A stretch of 25,920 nt of DNA from an uncultured Rhodospirillaceae bacterium (GTDB taxonomy: Bacteria > Pseudomonadota > Alphaproteobacteria > Rhodospirillales > Casp-alpha2), in contig CAJWVP010000004.1 in NCBI GenBank assembly GCA_913048145.1, positions 1 through 25,920 on the forward strand, read 5' to 3'. Positions 14,759 to 23,686 of the stretch are shown piece by piece (positions within the stretch are counted from its first letter, which is position 1; each line of letters opens with the position of its first letter). Both the position numbers and the translations under genes were made by a program. The notes beneath the pieces are model-generated. The model made no database searches, was not told where the DNA came from, and was given only the letters and a program-made list of their open reading frames with translations.

Positions 14759-15919
14759 CTAGAGGAATAGGGCGAGGACACCCGTATACCCATAAAGGCG
14801 ATTGTTGGAAATCTCTCCTTGGCCAAAAAAGCCAACCAGCGGAATATCTCTCATCATATCACCAATGATTTCCATCTCCCGACCCTCCTGGCCAAACAAG
14901 TTTGGGCCACGAGCAACACAGGAGAAATATAAACCTCCACGGGCCGGCCCAGGCAGCCGGTCCATGAGGTCTCGGACCATCCGAACAAGGTCCTCTTCGG
15001 CACCGGCAGGATCTCGGCGAACAAACATCAGCTGGTCTTCGGCTTCCACATGACCGCCGATCGCCAACCATCCCCGCTCAGGATCAATACCGGCTAAATT
15101 CCGAACTACATAATCTCCAGTGTCCGAGCCAGCGACGGGAAAGGCGGCATGGATATATCCAGCGACACGGTTGAGGTCGCGGGCCAGAAGTTCGCCGATA
15201 TCATCCTTGAACACGGTAACGGCCGGCTCACCATTCAAGGTCATGACGATATTTTCCATACAATCGGTAACCCGATGGGCTGGTCCCACCGGCGCATAAC
15301 CCTGTGTCAGGCCCGTGGCGACCTCTACATCGGGCGAAAACAAGACGCCGGAAAGGCCTCCACCGACCACTTCGCCAGCGAGTTGATAATGGGCACCGCG
15401 CGATGAGGTCAATCCACCAATTAAGAATCCCGGCACCTCCAGGGCTGCATTCTCCATCTCCATAGAGAGATTTTCGATTAGCGTCGGCACGGCACCGTTC
15501 GCGGGGTCACCATAAACCACGCCGAACGGCGGCATTCGGCTTCGCATCCAATCCTGGGCGGACCCTGGAATTTCGACGATTGACCTGCCCAACCGCGGCA
15601 ACAGCGTAAAGCTGTCGCGGGGATGCCCGCTGACCATTGCGACGGCGGCCGGTCGGTCAAATGCCTCACCCACATCACCCACCCCATCGTGCCAGCAGAT
15701 ACCCATGCCGACGCTACCAACCCAATGGTCGATCCCAGTCTTCTGGCGCAAGTAGGTATGCATGCTGGAGAGGTCGGCCGCATAAACATCTGTCACATAC
15801 AGCCAGCCGAGTTGCACTTCATCACCGTCCGTGTGGTAACCCACCAGTGCGGTTTCCAGCTCCTTTGCAGCGCTGGACCAATTTTCGGCACGGGATATAG
15901 CAACAGGAAATTTTGTCAT
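14759..15919 (-). CDS. FIST-domain signal-transduction protein
   Basis: The 386-residue soluble protein contains a FIST N domain (about 25-215) and a FIST C domain (about 220-365). FIST domains are thought to sense small molecules, perhaps amino acids, and are often linked to two-component or chemotaxis partners. Here no such domain is fused. The recognisable pieces are GFLIGGLTSSRG with VVGGGLSGVLFS in the N domain, and LYFSCVARGPNLFG with PLVGFFGQGEI and LYGYTGVLALF in the C domain, the latter being the family's most conserved stretch. It has no transmembrane segment. It lies 51 bases after the glycosyltransferase in the same orientation. No clear ribosome site precedes the ATG at 15919. 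Confidence 0.88.
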   Translation of the reverse strand: MTKFPVAISRAENWSSAAKELETALVGYHTDGDEVQLGWLYVTDVYAADLSSMHTYLRQKTGIDHWVGSVGMGICWHDGVGDVGEAFDRPAAVAMVSGHPRDSFTLLPRLGRSIVEIPGSAQDWMRSRMPPFGVVYGDPANGAVPTLIENLSMEMENAALEVPGFLIGGLTSSRGAHYQLAGEVVGGGLSGVLFSPDVEVATGLTQGYAPVGPAHRVTDCMENIVMTLNGEPAVTVFKDDIGELLARDLNRVAGYIHAAFPVAGSDTGDYVVRNLAGIDPERGWLAIGGHVEAEDQLMFVRRDPAGAEEDLVRMVRDLMDRLPGPARGGLYFSCVARGPNLFGQEGREMEIIGDMMRDIPLVGFFGQGEISNNRLYGYTGVLALFL

Positions 15920-15970
15920 TAGGCAATATAAGGGTAAGCGGCCAAACCGTGCATTCGAATTCCGCGCGAT

Positions 15971-17125
15971 TCATGCGGCCACGGGGAGAATTTCTCCAAT
16001 TTGTGCCAGGGACCGAGCCCGGTGCGTCCATGTGTGCGCGCTTGAGAAACGCTGCTGTCCGGACGCCGCCATTACCCGAAGTCGATCTTTATCGGCCAGA
16101 AGGTCGGCGACAGCGCTTGGCACATCCAGCGCCCGGTTTGGCAGGAAAAACATGTTCTTCGGTGAGAATTCGCTCTCATAGTAGACAGAGCGGCTGGAGA
16201 GAACGGCACTGCCACACGCCATGGCATTGAACACACGCTCATGGGAATCGTTGTAGCCCGGGAACGGGTTCAGAATGGCTCGGGACCGATCAATCATTTC
16301 CAAAGATTCTTGGATGGTTTTCTGCCCAACGAAACGCACCATCGGCAGGTCATCTGCATAGGCTTCCCAGCCGGGGCCGACGACGGTGGGCCGGAGATGG
16401 GCAAGCGCCACAATTGCATCAACCCGCTGGGCGTTTCGGATGTAGTCGTCAACGGTCTTCATATACGGGAATAGAGTTTCGAAATTGGCATCCTCGCCAA
16501 GCACCTCACGAACCGATTCCTCCAAGGGTCGGGCTAGGTCTAGCCAGACCAGATCGACGATATCGTTCAACTTACCCTCAACATCGGCGCCATGGTCACC
16601 CCACGCAGCGCGTTGAGTGTTGGGGGGCAGAAACAAGCTTCCGGTCAAAAGCAAATCGATATCGCGGACCGCCCAGGGTGTTGTAGCCCGCTCAACACTA
16701 CTGTGAGGCAAATGGTGGAACGCCCCACCCGGGCGTATGTAGCGTTCACAAAAGGCACCAGCATGTCCAGCTGGGAAGGTCGCATGGTAGTTTTTAAGCG
16801 GGAGGTTGACGCGATCGTGGAGACAAAAGGGATGATCCAGAAAGACGCCCAGCATTGGGACGTCCACTTCGTTAAAGATCCGGACCGCATCAGATTCTGG
16901 CGATGGCGGCAGGCCAAATCCACTTACGGAAATAAATGCGACAACCTCCCGCGATCCAATAACCTCGAACAATCGGTCTTCATGCCCGGCCCGACGAATG
17001 TCGATGATGACCGGATCAAAACCGAGTTGACCAAACCCATCAGCCAAGGCCGCGACCATCGATCCGATATTGCCGAAATTGCTTTCGCCAAGGAACAGAA
17101 CGACTGTGCCATTTCCCCGGCTCAC
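15971..17125 (-). CDS. CgeB-like glycosyltransferase, GT-B fold
   Basis: The 384-residue protein has two Rossmann-like halves. Its best signature is NPFPGYNDSHERVFNAMACG at 286-305, then AVLSSRS and a Tyr-Glu pair, as in the spore-maturation CgeB / glycosyltransferase group 1 type C-terminal domain, where the Glu region binds the nucleotide sugar. The N-terminal half starts VVLFLGESNFGNIGSM. Start is GTG 17125, whose G-T-G-A overlaps the esterase stop, so the two genes are translationally coupled. No signal peptide or membrane helix is seen, so it acts in the cytoplasm. Neither the donor nor the acceptor sugar can be inferred, and no other sugar gene is next to it. Confidence 0.82.
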   Translation of the reverse strand: MSRGNGTVVLFLGESNFGNIGSMVAALADGFGQLGFDPVIIDIRRAGHEDRLFEVIGSREVVAFISVSGFGLPPSPESDAVRIFNEVDVPMLGVFLDHPFCLHDRVNLPLKNYHATFPAGHAGAFCERYIRPGGAFHHLPHSSVERATTPWAVRDIDLLLTGSLFLPPNTQRAAWGDHGADVEGKLNDIVDLVWLDLARPLEESVREVLGEDANFETLFPYMKTVDDYIRNAQRVDAIVALAHLRPTVVGPGWEAYADDLPMVRFVGQKTIQESLEMIDRSRAILNPFPGYNDSHERVFNAMACGSAVLSSRSVYYESEFSPKNMFFLPNRALDVPSAVADLLADKDRLRVMAASGQQRFSSAHTWTHRARSLAQIGEILPVAA

Positions 17126-17796
17126 CGAACCTGGCCGATGAGCTCTCGAACGGGAGGCAATATTCGCTTTACGATTTCTGCGACACCGGCTGCGTTGGGA
17201 TGGATACCATCTGTTTGGTTAAGCGCGGGAACCGCAACCACGCCTTCAAGAAAAAACGGATAGAATAGCACGCCGTGTTTGTTCGCTAGGCGCTGAAAAA
17301 GGCTATTGAACTCATTGCTGTACTCCTGACCCAGATTGGGTGGCGCCAGCATGCCGGTCAACAGAACCGGAAGCGCTTGAGCTCGGATTTCGGTAATCAT
17401 CTCATTTAAATTGGCTTCCGTTTGCCCAGGATCAAGACCACGCAATCCATCGTTGGCGCCTAGCTCAAGGATCACGGCATCGGGCTTGAGCGATAGCGCC
17501 CACTCCAGCCGGGCGCGTCCGCCGGCTGAGGTGTCGCCGGAGACACCGCTGTTAATGATCCGCACCTCTTCACCAACGGCCCGCAACGCCTCCTGCAGTT
17601 GGGCGGGAAACGAATCTGATTGCGCCAATCCGTATCCAGCGGTCAAGCTATTGCCAATCGCTATGATATTTACCTGCCCCGCCCAGGCCGGCGACGCAAT
17701 GATAATCCATGCGTTGACAAGCGCCACCCACAGACCATATCGGCGAGAGTAAGCCTGGGCGTTGTCCGCCCACAAATTAATAATTGAGAAAGCCAT
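17122..17796 (-). CDS. Periplasmic arylesterase / lysophospholipase L1-like (TesA family)
   Basis: TesA-type SGNH hydrolases are periplasmic and cleave thioesters, aryl esters and lysophospholipids. The ATG at 17796 gives 224 residues with a signal peptide (hydrophobic VALVNAWIIIASPAWAG, residues 24-40). Block I reads IGNSLTAGYG (47-56) with nucleophile Ser50, where most relatives have GDSL, so Asp is replaced by Asn. SGDTSAGG (Gly87), GAND (Asn115) and DGIHP (Asp196, His199) complete the catalytic set. An internal TTG or GTG start closer to the signal peptide is possible. It is divergent from a ybbA-like gene, as in E. coli tesA/ybbAP. Confidence 0.9.
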   Translation of the reverse strand: MAFSIINLWADNAQAYSRRYGLWVALVNAWIIIASPAWAGQVNIIAIGNSLTAGYGLAQSDSFPAQLQEALRAVGEEVRIINSGVSGDTSAGGRARLEWALSLKPDAVILELGANDGLRGLDPGQTEANLNEMITEIRAQALPVLLTGMLAPPNLGQEYSNEFNSLFQRLANKHGVLFYPFFLEGVVAVPALNQTDGIHPNAAGVAEIVKRILPPVRELIGQVR

Positions 17797-17801
17797 ACCC
17801 C

Positions 17802-18515
17802 ATGGATAGCAACCCAACCCCTCCAAAGGCAATTGTACTTGCAAACGTCCGCCTATCGTTGACATCTGACGCCGGGGTGGTCGAGGTGCTGCGTGGCATC
17901 GACCTCTCAATTTTCGCCGGCGAAACAGTCGGCATAGTCGGGCCCTCGGGATCAGGAAAGACATCGTTGCTGATGGTCATGGCCGGGCTCGAGCCAGTGA
18001 CAGGGGGGCAGGTATCCATTGATGGTCAGTCCTTCGCGGAATTAAATGAGGACGCCTTGGCACACTTCCGGCGAGACCACGTCGGCATTGTCTTTCAGAG
18101 TTTCCATCTGGTGCCGACCATGACAGCCCTGGAGAATGTTGCTTTGCCCATGGAGTTCGCTGGGAACGCCGACGCTTTTGAGCGCGGGGAGGAAGAACTT
18201 CGCGCCGTTGGTTTGGGGGAACGGTTGGCGCACTATCCTGGACAATTGTCAGGCGGCGAACAGCAACGCGTCGCTCTAGCGCGGGCTTTCGGCACCCGAC
18301 CGGCCCTGCTGCTTGCCGACGAACCTACCGGAAGCCTAGACGGCGAAACCGGAACCGCGGTGATGAACCTCTTGTTCAATCTTCAGAAAAGGCTTGGAAC
18401 CACTTTGGTTTTGGTTACGCATGCGCCGGATATAGCCGCCAAATGCAGTCGCATCATTCGCCTGGCTGACGGCCAGATTGCAACTGACGCGGCAGCCATG
18501 GTCGCGTCAGCCTAA
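17802..18515 (+). CDS. ybbA: ABC transporter ATP-binding protein (YbbA/LolD-like)
   Basis: The 237-residue ATPase has Walker A GPSGSGKTS (47-55), Q-loop Gln99, signature LSGGEQQ (149-155), Walker B LLLADEP with D-loop GSLD (169-180) and the switch His207. It belongs to the MacB/LolD/FtsE group that powers mechanotransmission-type or lipoprotein-release transporters rather than substrate importers. The ATG at 17802 is chosen, with GAGAAAG about nine bases upstream; a TTG at 17784 would overlap the divergent esterase. Its stop is one base before the permease start, so the two form one unit. The tesA/ybbA/ybbP gene order supports the YbbA name. Confidence 0.92.
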   Translation: MDSNPTPPKAIVLANVRLSLTSDAGVVEVLRGIDLSIFAGETVGIVGPSGSGKTSLLMVMAGLEPVTGGQVSIDGQSFAELNEDALAHFRRDHVGIVFQSFHLVPTMTALENVALPMEFAGNADAFERGEEELRAVGLGERLAHYPGQLSGGEQQRVALARAFGTRPALLLADEPTGSLDGETGTAVMNLLFNLQKRLGTTLVLVTHAPDIAAKCSRIIRLADGQIATDAAAMVASA

Positions 18516-18516
18516 C

Positions 18517-21045
18517 ATGGGAGACTTGCGTCTGATCTTCTGGCTCATGCGCTGTGAAATGCGCACCGGCCTTCATGGTTTCCGGGTATTCGTTGCCTGC
18601 CTTGCCCTGGGTGTCACGGCCATTGCCGGTGTCGGCAGCATCGGTGCTTCGGTTACTGCAGGGTTGGAAGCCAACTCACAGACGCACTTGGGCGGAGATA
18701 TGGATTTGCGTCTCCTGCACCGTGATTTCTCCGCGGAACACCAAGAGTGGCTGAAATCCGAGTCAATTGGAACCTCACAAATCGTCAAAATGCGGGCCAT
18801 GGCGCGCCCAGCTACCAACCGCCTTAAAAGGCAGCTGATTGAACTGAAGGCTGTTGATTCAGCCTACCCATTATTCGGACGATTCGTGTCTTCAGCAACT
18901 GAGCCACTTGAGGATCTATTACGCCAGCGAGATGGTGCATGGGGCGCCGTCACCGATACTAATCTCTTAAAACGGCTGGGTTTGGCCTTGGGGGACCGGG
19001 TCAAGGTCGGTACAGCAGTCTTCACCGTCCGCGCGACAGTTGTCTCTGAACCGGACCGATCTGCAAGCCTGCTCAGTTTTGGGCCGCGTTTTCTTGTGTC
19101 AAGAGACGCCCTGACTGCAACCGGACTTATCCAACCGGGCAGCCAAATTAGCTACCATACTCGTATTGTTCTCGCGGAAGGTGTGGATCCAGCGGATTGG
19201 CGATCGCGCCTGGCCGCAACTTTTCCTAAAGCTGGCTGGCGCGTGCGCGGGTTGGACAACGCGGCACCCGGGGTCCAGCAGTTCATCGACCGAATGACCC
19301 TGTTCTTGTCCTTTATTGGCTTGACCGTCCTGCTCGTGGGAGGACTGGGGGTATCCAACACAGTCAGCAGCTATCTGGATACGAAGACACGAACCATCGC
19401 GACGTTGAAGTGCCTTGGCGCCTCGGGACGGATGGTATTTCGCCTATACATGGCCCAGATCCTCGTTATTGCCACTATTGGAACCTGCATTGGCTTGTTG
19501 GTCGGCTGCGGCGGCGCCTATGCGTTTGCCGTTTTTTCTATCGGGCGCATGCCAGTGATCCCAGTCCCTGGCTGGTACGGAGAGCCATTGATTGTAGCTG
19601 GCATATTCGGACTTCTGGTAGCGATCACTTTTGCGCTCTGGCCAATTTCCCGCACCCAGGAAGTGCCCGCGGCGACCCTGTTCCGGGACGCCTTCACGCC
19701 AATTACGACATGGCCACGACGTGCTTATGTTTTGGCGGCTGTAGTAGCCCTCGTTACACTGGGTGCTTTTACCATCCTCACAGCCATTGATCCAGGATTC
19801 GCTACGTGGTTTGTGCTAAGCGCCGCTACGACCATGGCATTGCTGCGGGGCGGGGCCTGGGTCGTAATGGCCGTCGCGAAACGTGCCTCGGCATTCGGCA
19901 GCCCCGCCTTCCGGTTAGCGTTGACAAACCTATGGCGGCCCGGCAGTGCGACGACGAGCATAATGCTGTCCCTCGGGTGTGGCTTGGCGGTGCTGGTGGC
20001 CGTCGGACTTATCCAGGGCAATATTGCTCGACAAATTGCCGAAAGATTGCCAGACCGGGCACCAGCGTTTTTCTTCATGGACATACAGCCTCATCAGGTT
20101 GAACTCTTCGACAAAGTAGTTAGGGCGGTCGCCGGCACAGAAAACTATCAGCGGGTACCGACCCTTCGAGGACGTATTGTCAAAATTGACGGCGTACCTG
20201 TGGCCAAACGAATGATTGCCCAGAATTCGCGTTGGGCCGTGCGTGGCGACCGAGTTTTAACCTATATGGCGGCGAAACCAGAGACTGCAGAGATCGTTGC
20301 CGGATCATGGTGGTCGAAAAATTACCAGGGGCCTCCAGCCATCTCTTTGGATGCGGGCTTAGCCCGGGGTTTTGGAGTTTCAGTCGGAGACACGCTCTCC
20401 TTCAATATCCTGGGACGCGAGATCACGGCAACTATCGCGAGCCTTCGTGAAATCAACTGGCGTAGCCTACGGTTCGATTTCGCGGTGATATTCGCACCCG
20501 GTACTTTAGAGAGCGCACCACAAACTCATATAGCTGCCATCGAAGCGCCAGTTGCCGCGGAAGATGCCCTAGAGAAAGCGGCGACCGACGACTTTCCCAA
20601 TATCTCCGCTATCCGCGTCCGAGATGCCTTAGCGGCCGCAGCCAATCTCGTGGCGGGCATCGGCGCGGCTGTTACCGGAATGGCCAGCATTACGATCCTC
20701 GTCGGCGCCCTGGTGTTGTCCGCAGCGGTTGCCGCCAATCGGCGCCGTCAACAGTATGATGCTGTCGTTTTCAAGGTTCTGGGAGCGACGCGTCAACGTC
20801 TTCTGGGAGTGTTTCTGATGGAATACGGCGTTCTAGGCGCGGCCACAGCCTTGGTTGGGGTCGTTGTTGGGAGCGCTGCGGCGTGGGCCATAGTGACGTT
20901 TTTAATGAAAATGTCCTGGGTCTTCCTGCCAAAAACTGTCGCCATCATAGCTTTGGGGTGCCTTTTTGTCGCCTTGGGCATCGGATTTTTAGGGACGTGG
21001 CGGGTGTTAAGGGAGAAGGCGGCGCCTCACCTGCGAAATCAGTGA
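18517..21045 (+). CDS. ybbP: FtsX-family ABC transporter permease (YbbP-like)
   Basis: The 842-residue inner-membrane protein has a first membrane segment (22-46), a periplasmic MacB-PCD-like domain (about 50-250), then an FtsX core with segments near 258-283, 311-340 and 357-378. A middle pair follows near 403-424 and 428-452, then another near 484-502 and a second periplasmic domain. A second FtsX core with three segments closes the protein. Two FtsX cores in one chain is the YbbP layout, and about ten helices agree with it. The ATG at 18517 lies one base after the ATPase stop. Together they may work with the esterase on envelope lipids or hydrophobic compounds, which is inference from gene order. 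Confidence 0.92.
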   Translation: MGDLRLIFWLMRCEMRTGLHGFRVFVACLALGVTAIAGVGSIGASVTAGLEANSQTHLGGDMDLRLLHRDFSAEHQEWLKSESIGTSQIVKMRAMARPATNRLKRQLIELKAVDSAYPLFGRFVSSATEPLEDLLRQRDGAWGAVTDTNLLKRLGLALGDRVKVGTAVFTVRATVVSEPDRSASLLSFGPRFLVSRDALTATGLIQPGSQISYHTRIVLAEGVDPADWRSRLAATFPKAGWRVRGLDNAAPGVQQFIDRMTLFLSFIGLTVLLVGGLGVSNTVSSYLDTKTRTIATLKCLGASGRMVFRLYMAQILVIATIGTCIGLLVGCGGAYAFAVFSIGRMPVIPVPGWYGEPLIVAGIFGLLVAITFALWPISRTQEVPAATLFRDAFTPITTWPRRAYVLAAVVALVTLGAFTILTAIDPGFATWFVLSAATTMALLRGGAWVVMAVAKRASAFGSPAFRLALTNLWRPGSATTSIMLSLGCGLAVLVAVGLIQGNIARQIAERLPDRAPAFFFMDIQPHQVELFDKVVRAVAGTENYQRVPTLRGRIVKIDGVPVAKRMIAQNSRWAVRGDRVLTYMAAKPETAEIVAGSWWSKNYQGPPAISLDAGLARGFGVSVGDTLSFNILGREITATIASLREINWRSLRFDFAVIFAPGTLESAPQTHIAAIEAPVAAEDALEKAATDDFPNISAIRVRDALAAAANLVAGIGAAVTGMASITILVGALVLSAAVAANRRRQQYDAVVFKVLGATRQRLLGVFLMEYGVLGAATALVGVVVGSAAAWAIVTFLMKMSWVFLPKTVAIIALGCLFVALGIGFLGTWRVLREKAAPHLRNQ

Positions 21046-21099
21046 GTTACCAGCCCTATACACAAATTATGACCATTTAGTGACTAGTGGCAGTTCCCC

Positions 21100-21128
21100 T
21101 TGATTACCGTTTGTGATGTGCTTATTTT
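21100..21128 (+). promoter_or_regulatory. Probable promoter of the Bax-inhibitor-1 gene
   Basis: TTGATT (21100-21105) and TATTTT (21123-21128) are spaced by exactly 17 bases, in the 150-base gap after the permease gene. The predicted start is about 60 bases before the ATG, leaving room for the ribosome site. The fit is good but unproven. Confidence 0.45.
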
Positions 21129-21195
21129 ACCCACTCAGGGCTTTTCCCGCTGGTGCGCCTATAGTTGCGTGCAGCAATAGATAGAGGAGTTTGTT

Positions 21196-21930
21196 ATGGC
21201 TCTTGGACCAAACAATCGCTTAGGCATGCGCACTCAGCAGATGTCTCATGATCAGGCCTATGCGGCCGGTATCGATGAAGGCCTGCGGGCTTATATGCTC
21301 AAGGTATATAATTACATGTGCATCGGCCTCGGGTTGACAGGTGCGGTGGCCTTCGCCACATCCACGTCACCGACCATGATGCAAGCTATTTACGGCACGC
21401 CACTACAATGGGTCGTCATGTTGGCTCCAATCGGCCTCGTGTTTTTCTTGGCCGCGAAAGTGCAATCTATGAAAGCGTCTACCGCTCAGACCTTGTTCTG
21501 GGTTTACGCGGGCTCGATGGGTCTGTCGTTAGCGTATGTATTCGCGGTTTATACAGGCGAAAGCGTGGCAAGGGTCTTTTTCATCACCGCAGGTGCCTTT
21601 GCCGGCCTTAGCCTTTACGGTTACACGACCAAGCGAAATCTGTCGGGAATGGGTTCGTTTCTAATCATGGGCGTGATCGGCTTGCTGATTGCTGCCGTGG
21701 TCAATATCTTCCTTGAAAGCTCTGCATTGCAGTTCGCGATATCCGTTCTGGGTGTACTGATCTTTGCCGGCCTGACGGCTTATGACACGCAAAAGATCAA
21801 ATCTATATATGCAGAAAGTGATGGCACCGCCGTTGCCGAGAAAAAGGCCATCATGGGCGCCCTAACGCTCTATCTTGACTTCATCAACATGTTCATATTC
21901 TTGCTGCATCTTTTTGGTAATCGCGAATAA
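21196..21930 (+). CDS. Bax inhibitor-1 / YccA-family membrane protein
   Basis: The 244-residue protein has a short polar N-terminus (1-28) and about seven hydrophobic segments, ending with LDFINMFIFLLHLFG before a basic-acidic tail. FAGLTAYDTQKIKSIY (about 193-208) with an Asp in the membrane, and ALTLYLDFINMF, are the family's conserved blocks. The two Asp residues there form the pH-sensitive calcium-leak latch in the characterised bacterial homologue. In E. coli, YccA restrains the FtsH protease. GAGGAG eight bases before the ATG is the strongest ribosome site in the window. It is monocistronic, with its own promoter and a strong terminator. Confidence 0.95.
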   Translation: MALGPNNRLGMRTQQMSHDQAYAAGIDEGLRAYMLKVYNYMCIGLGLTGAVAFATSTSPTMMQAIYGTPLQWVVMLAPIGLVFFLAAKVQSMKASTAQTLFWVYAGSMGLSLAYVFAVYTGESVARVFFITAGAFAGLSLYGYTTKRNLSGMGSFLIMGVIGLLIAAVVNIFLESSALQFAISVLGVLIFAGLTAYDTQKIKSIYAESDGTAVAEKKAIMGALTLYLDFINMFIFLLHLFGNRE

Positions 21931-21953
21931 GATTAGCCGACTGTGACCTTTGT

Positions 21954-21987
21954 AACCGCCCGGGGTAACTCGGGCGGTTTTGTTTTT
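21954..21987 (+). terminator. Rho-independent terminator after the Bax-inhibitor-1 gene
   Basis: AACCGCCCG (21954-21962) pairs with CGGGCGGTT (21971-21979) over nine bases around an eight-base loop. The T run TTTTGTTTTT follows directly. It lies 23 bases after the stop codon and fits an intrinsic terminator well. Confidence 0.9.
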
Positions 21988-22148
21988 GGCTCGGGCTTTC
22001 TCGTCAGGCATACTCTCGACATCTTTACGCAGCATCAGATTGGGCGCGGGTGGTTGTCGCTGTCATTCCTGTCGGTGCCTAGCCGGTTTGATTACGCCGC
22101 CAACCCTATCAGTGGCTCCAGACAAACAAATTGACGAGAGAGATACTC

Positions 22149-23114
22149 ATGCCAAAGAATATCCGACTTCTGGTCACACGACAGTTTCCCGCCGATGTCC
22201 TTGCGCGCTGCGAACGCGACTACACCTGTACCTTCAATCCTGAGGATAACAATTGGATTGGCGATGAACTGATTGAACGAGCCGCAGATCACGACGCCAT
22301 CTTCTTTTCGTCTGGAAACAAGTTCACAGCGGACGTAATCGCTTCTCTACCGGACAGCATCAGGGCACTTTCTACCTTTTCCGTCGGTCATGAACATATT
22401 GACCTACCTGCGGCGAAGGCACGGGGCCTAATGGTATCCAATACGCCAAATGTACTTAACGAGGCTACGGCGGACATTGCGTTCATGCTGCTTCTATCCG
22501 CGTCCCGCCGGGCCAGCGAAGCTGATCGAATGGTTCGAAATGGTAATTGGGCCGGCTGGTCACCAACCCAGATGCTGGGCGTGGGTATGCAGGGCAAACG
22601 CTTGGCGATACTAGGAATGGGCGGCATCGGTCGCGAAGTTGCAAAGCGCGGTCGCGCCTTTGGTATGACCATTCATTATCACAATCGTAGCGCCTTACCT
22701 GACAACGACGCGAAAGGTGCTATCTACCACAAGAGTGCTGATGAGCTGATGAAAGTGGCGGATTTCCTGTCCATCAATTGCCCGATGACGTCAGAAATGG
22801 CAAAGGTTCTGAACGAGGACCGCATTGCCCTTTTGCCACCCAACGCGGTCGTTGTGAATTCTGCGCGTGGGGGATTAGTTGATGACGAGGCTTTGATCGC
22901 CGCGCTCAAATCCGGCCGCGTATTTGCCGCCGGCCTAGACGTGTTTGATGGCGAGCCCAATCTTCACCCCGAGTACCGCATCTTAGAGAACGTGGTCCTT
23001 CTTCCCCATGTGGGCAGCGCCACGGTTGAAACCCGGAACGCCATGGGTTTCAAGGCCCTGGACAATCTGGACGCTTTCTTCGCCGGAATGGAGCCACCAA
23101 ACAGCATCGTCTGA
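22149..23114 (+). CDS. D-2-hydroxyacid dehydrogenase (glyoxylate/hydroxypyruvate reductase type)
   Basis: The 321-residue NAD(P)-dependent dehydrogenase has the D-isomer-specific layout. The substrate-binding VGHEHIDL is at 79-86, the nucleotide loop LGMGGIGREVA runs 155-165 (GxGxxG), and the catalytic trio is Arg240 (NSARGGLVDD), Glu269 (DGEP) and His287 (LPHVGSAT). The overall sequence is closest to the glyoxylate/hydroxypyruvate reductase and D-glycerate dehydrogenase branch rather than SerA, since no C-terminal ACT domain exists. Asn180-Arg181 after the second strand (HYHNRS) favours NADP, by analogy only. Start ATG 22149 has GAGAGA upstream. It is separated from the previous gene by a terminator and may be transcribed alone. 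Confidence 0.9.
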   Translation: MPKNIRLLVTRQFPADVLARCERDYTCTFNPEDNNWIGDELIERAADHDAIFFSSGNKFTADVIASLPDSIRALSTFSVGHEHIDLPAAKARGLMVSNTPNVLNEATADIAFMLLLSASRRASEADRMVRNGNWAGWSPTQMLGVGMQGKRLAILGMGGIGREVAKRGRAFGMTIHYHNRSALPDNDAKGAIYHKSADELMKVADFLSINCPMTSEMAKVLNEDRIALLPPNAVVVNSARGGLVDDEALIAALKSGRVFAAGLDVFDGEPNLHPEYRILENVVLLPHVGSATVETRNAMGFKALDNLDAFFAGMEPPNSIV

Positions 23115-23686
23115 TTTTAAGCCGTATTGGGCGATAAGGCCGCTAACCCGGGAATCCGCGATCACATAGCCTTGATGATGAGCGTTGACGAATAGGTCGC
23201 TTCTTAGCTCCGGATAGGGCGCAAACGCCCGAATGCACATCGTTGACCCTAGCCAACAAAGCACAAGCGGTACCGGTGTGCGAATCTCGTATTTTTGTAC
23301 CGTCGGTGCTGGCTTGAACAACAAAGATCAGCTCAGCGCCAAGGCTGCGGATCACCTCGATCAGCATCGTCAGGGTCAACCTTTAGTTGATGATAAAGTT
23401 AGCTTCGAGAGCGCTGATGGGTTTGAGAGCCTCCGGTGCAGCAACCGACTTACGCGCTGGTTTCGCTTGAGCCTTGCCTGCCCGCACTAAATGTTGCTGA
23501 TCTCCGGCTTACGTGAGTCGGCAAAAGCCGGCGAGCTAAAAATTTTAAGACACGCGCACAGTCTCCACACTGAATGGAAATTTGCTTTGCAACGTCAAAC
23601 CCGACCTGCTAAGTCCCGCGAAGTTCCGATCTCCATGATGTTTGGGGTGGGGCCTAAATTGGATTTATTTCTAGATTAGTTCGCCC
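23115..23686. other. 570-base gap with no convincing gene; possible decayed frames
   Basis: No frame here has a recognisable product, yet the sequence is not uniform. On the minus strand one frame reads AGKAQAKPARKSVAAPEA, then a TAA at 23383-23385, and continues in the same frame as LTLTMLIEVIRSLGAEL and then random-looking codons to 23143. The second piece resembles the end of a helix-turn-helix antitoxin-type domain, but weakly. A second minus frame reaching into the dehydrogenase gene (22983-23324) overlaps it and is probably chance. CCGGCTT (23504-23510) and AAGCCGG (23525-23531) form an inverted repeat. The gap also precedes the sugar genes and may hold their promoter. Confidence 0.45.
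23504..23531. repeat. Inverted repeat CCGGCTT / AAGCCGG
   Basis: Seven bases at 23504-23510 are mirrored at 23525-23531 with a 14-base spacer. No T run follows on either strand, so it is not a simple terminator. It may be a regulator site, a small hairpin or chance. Confidence 0.4.
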
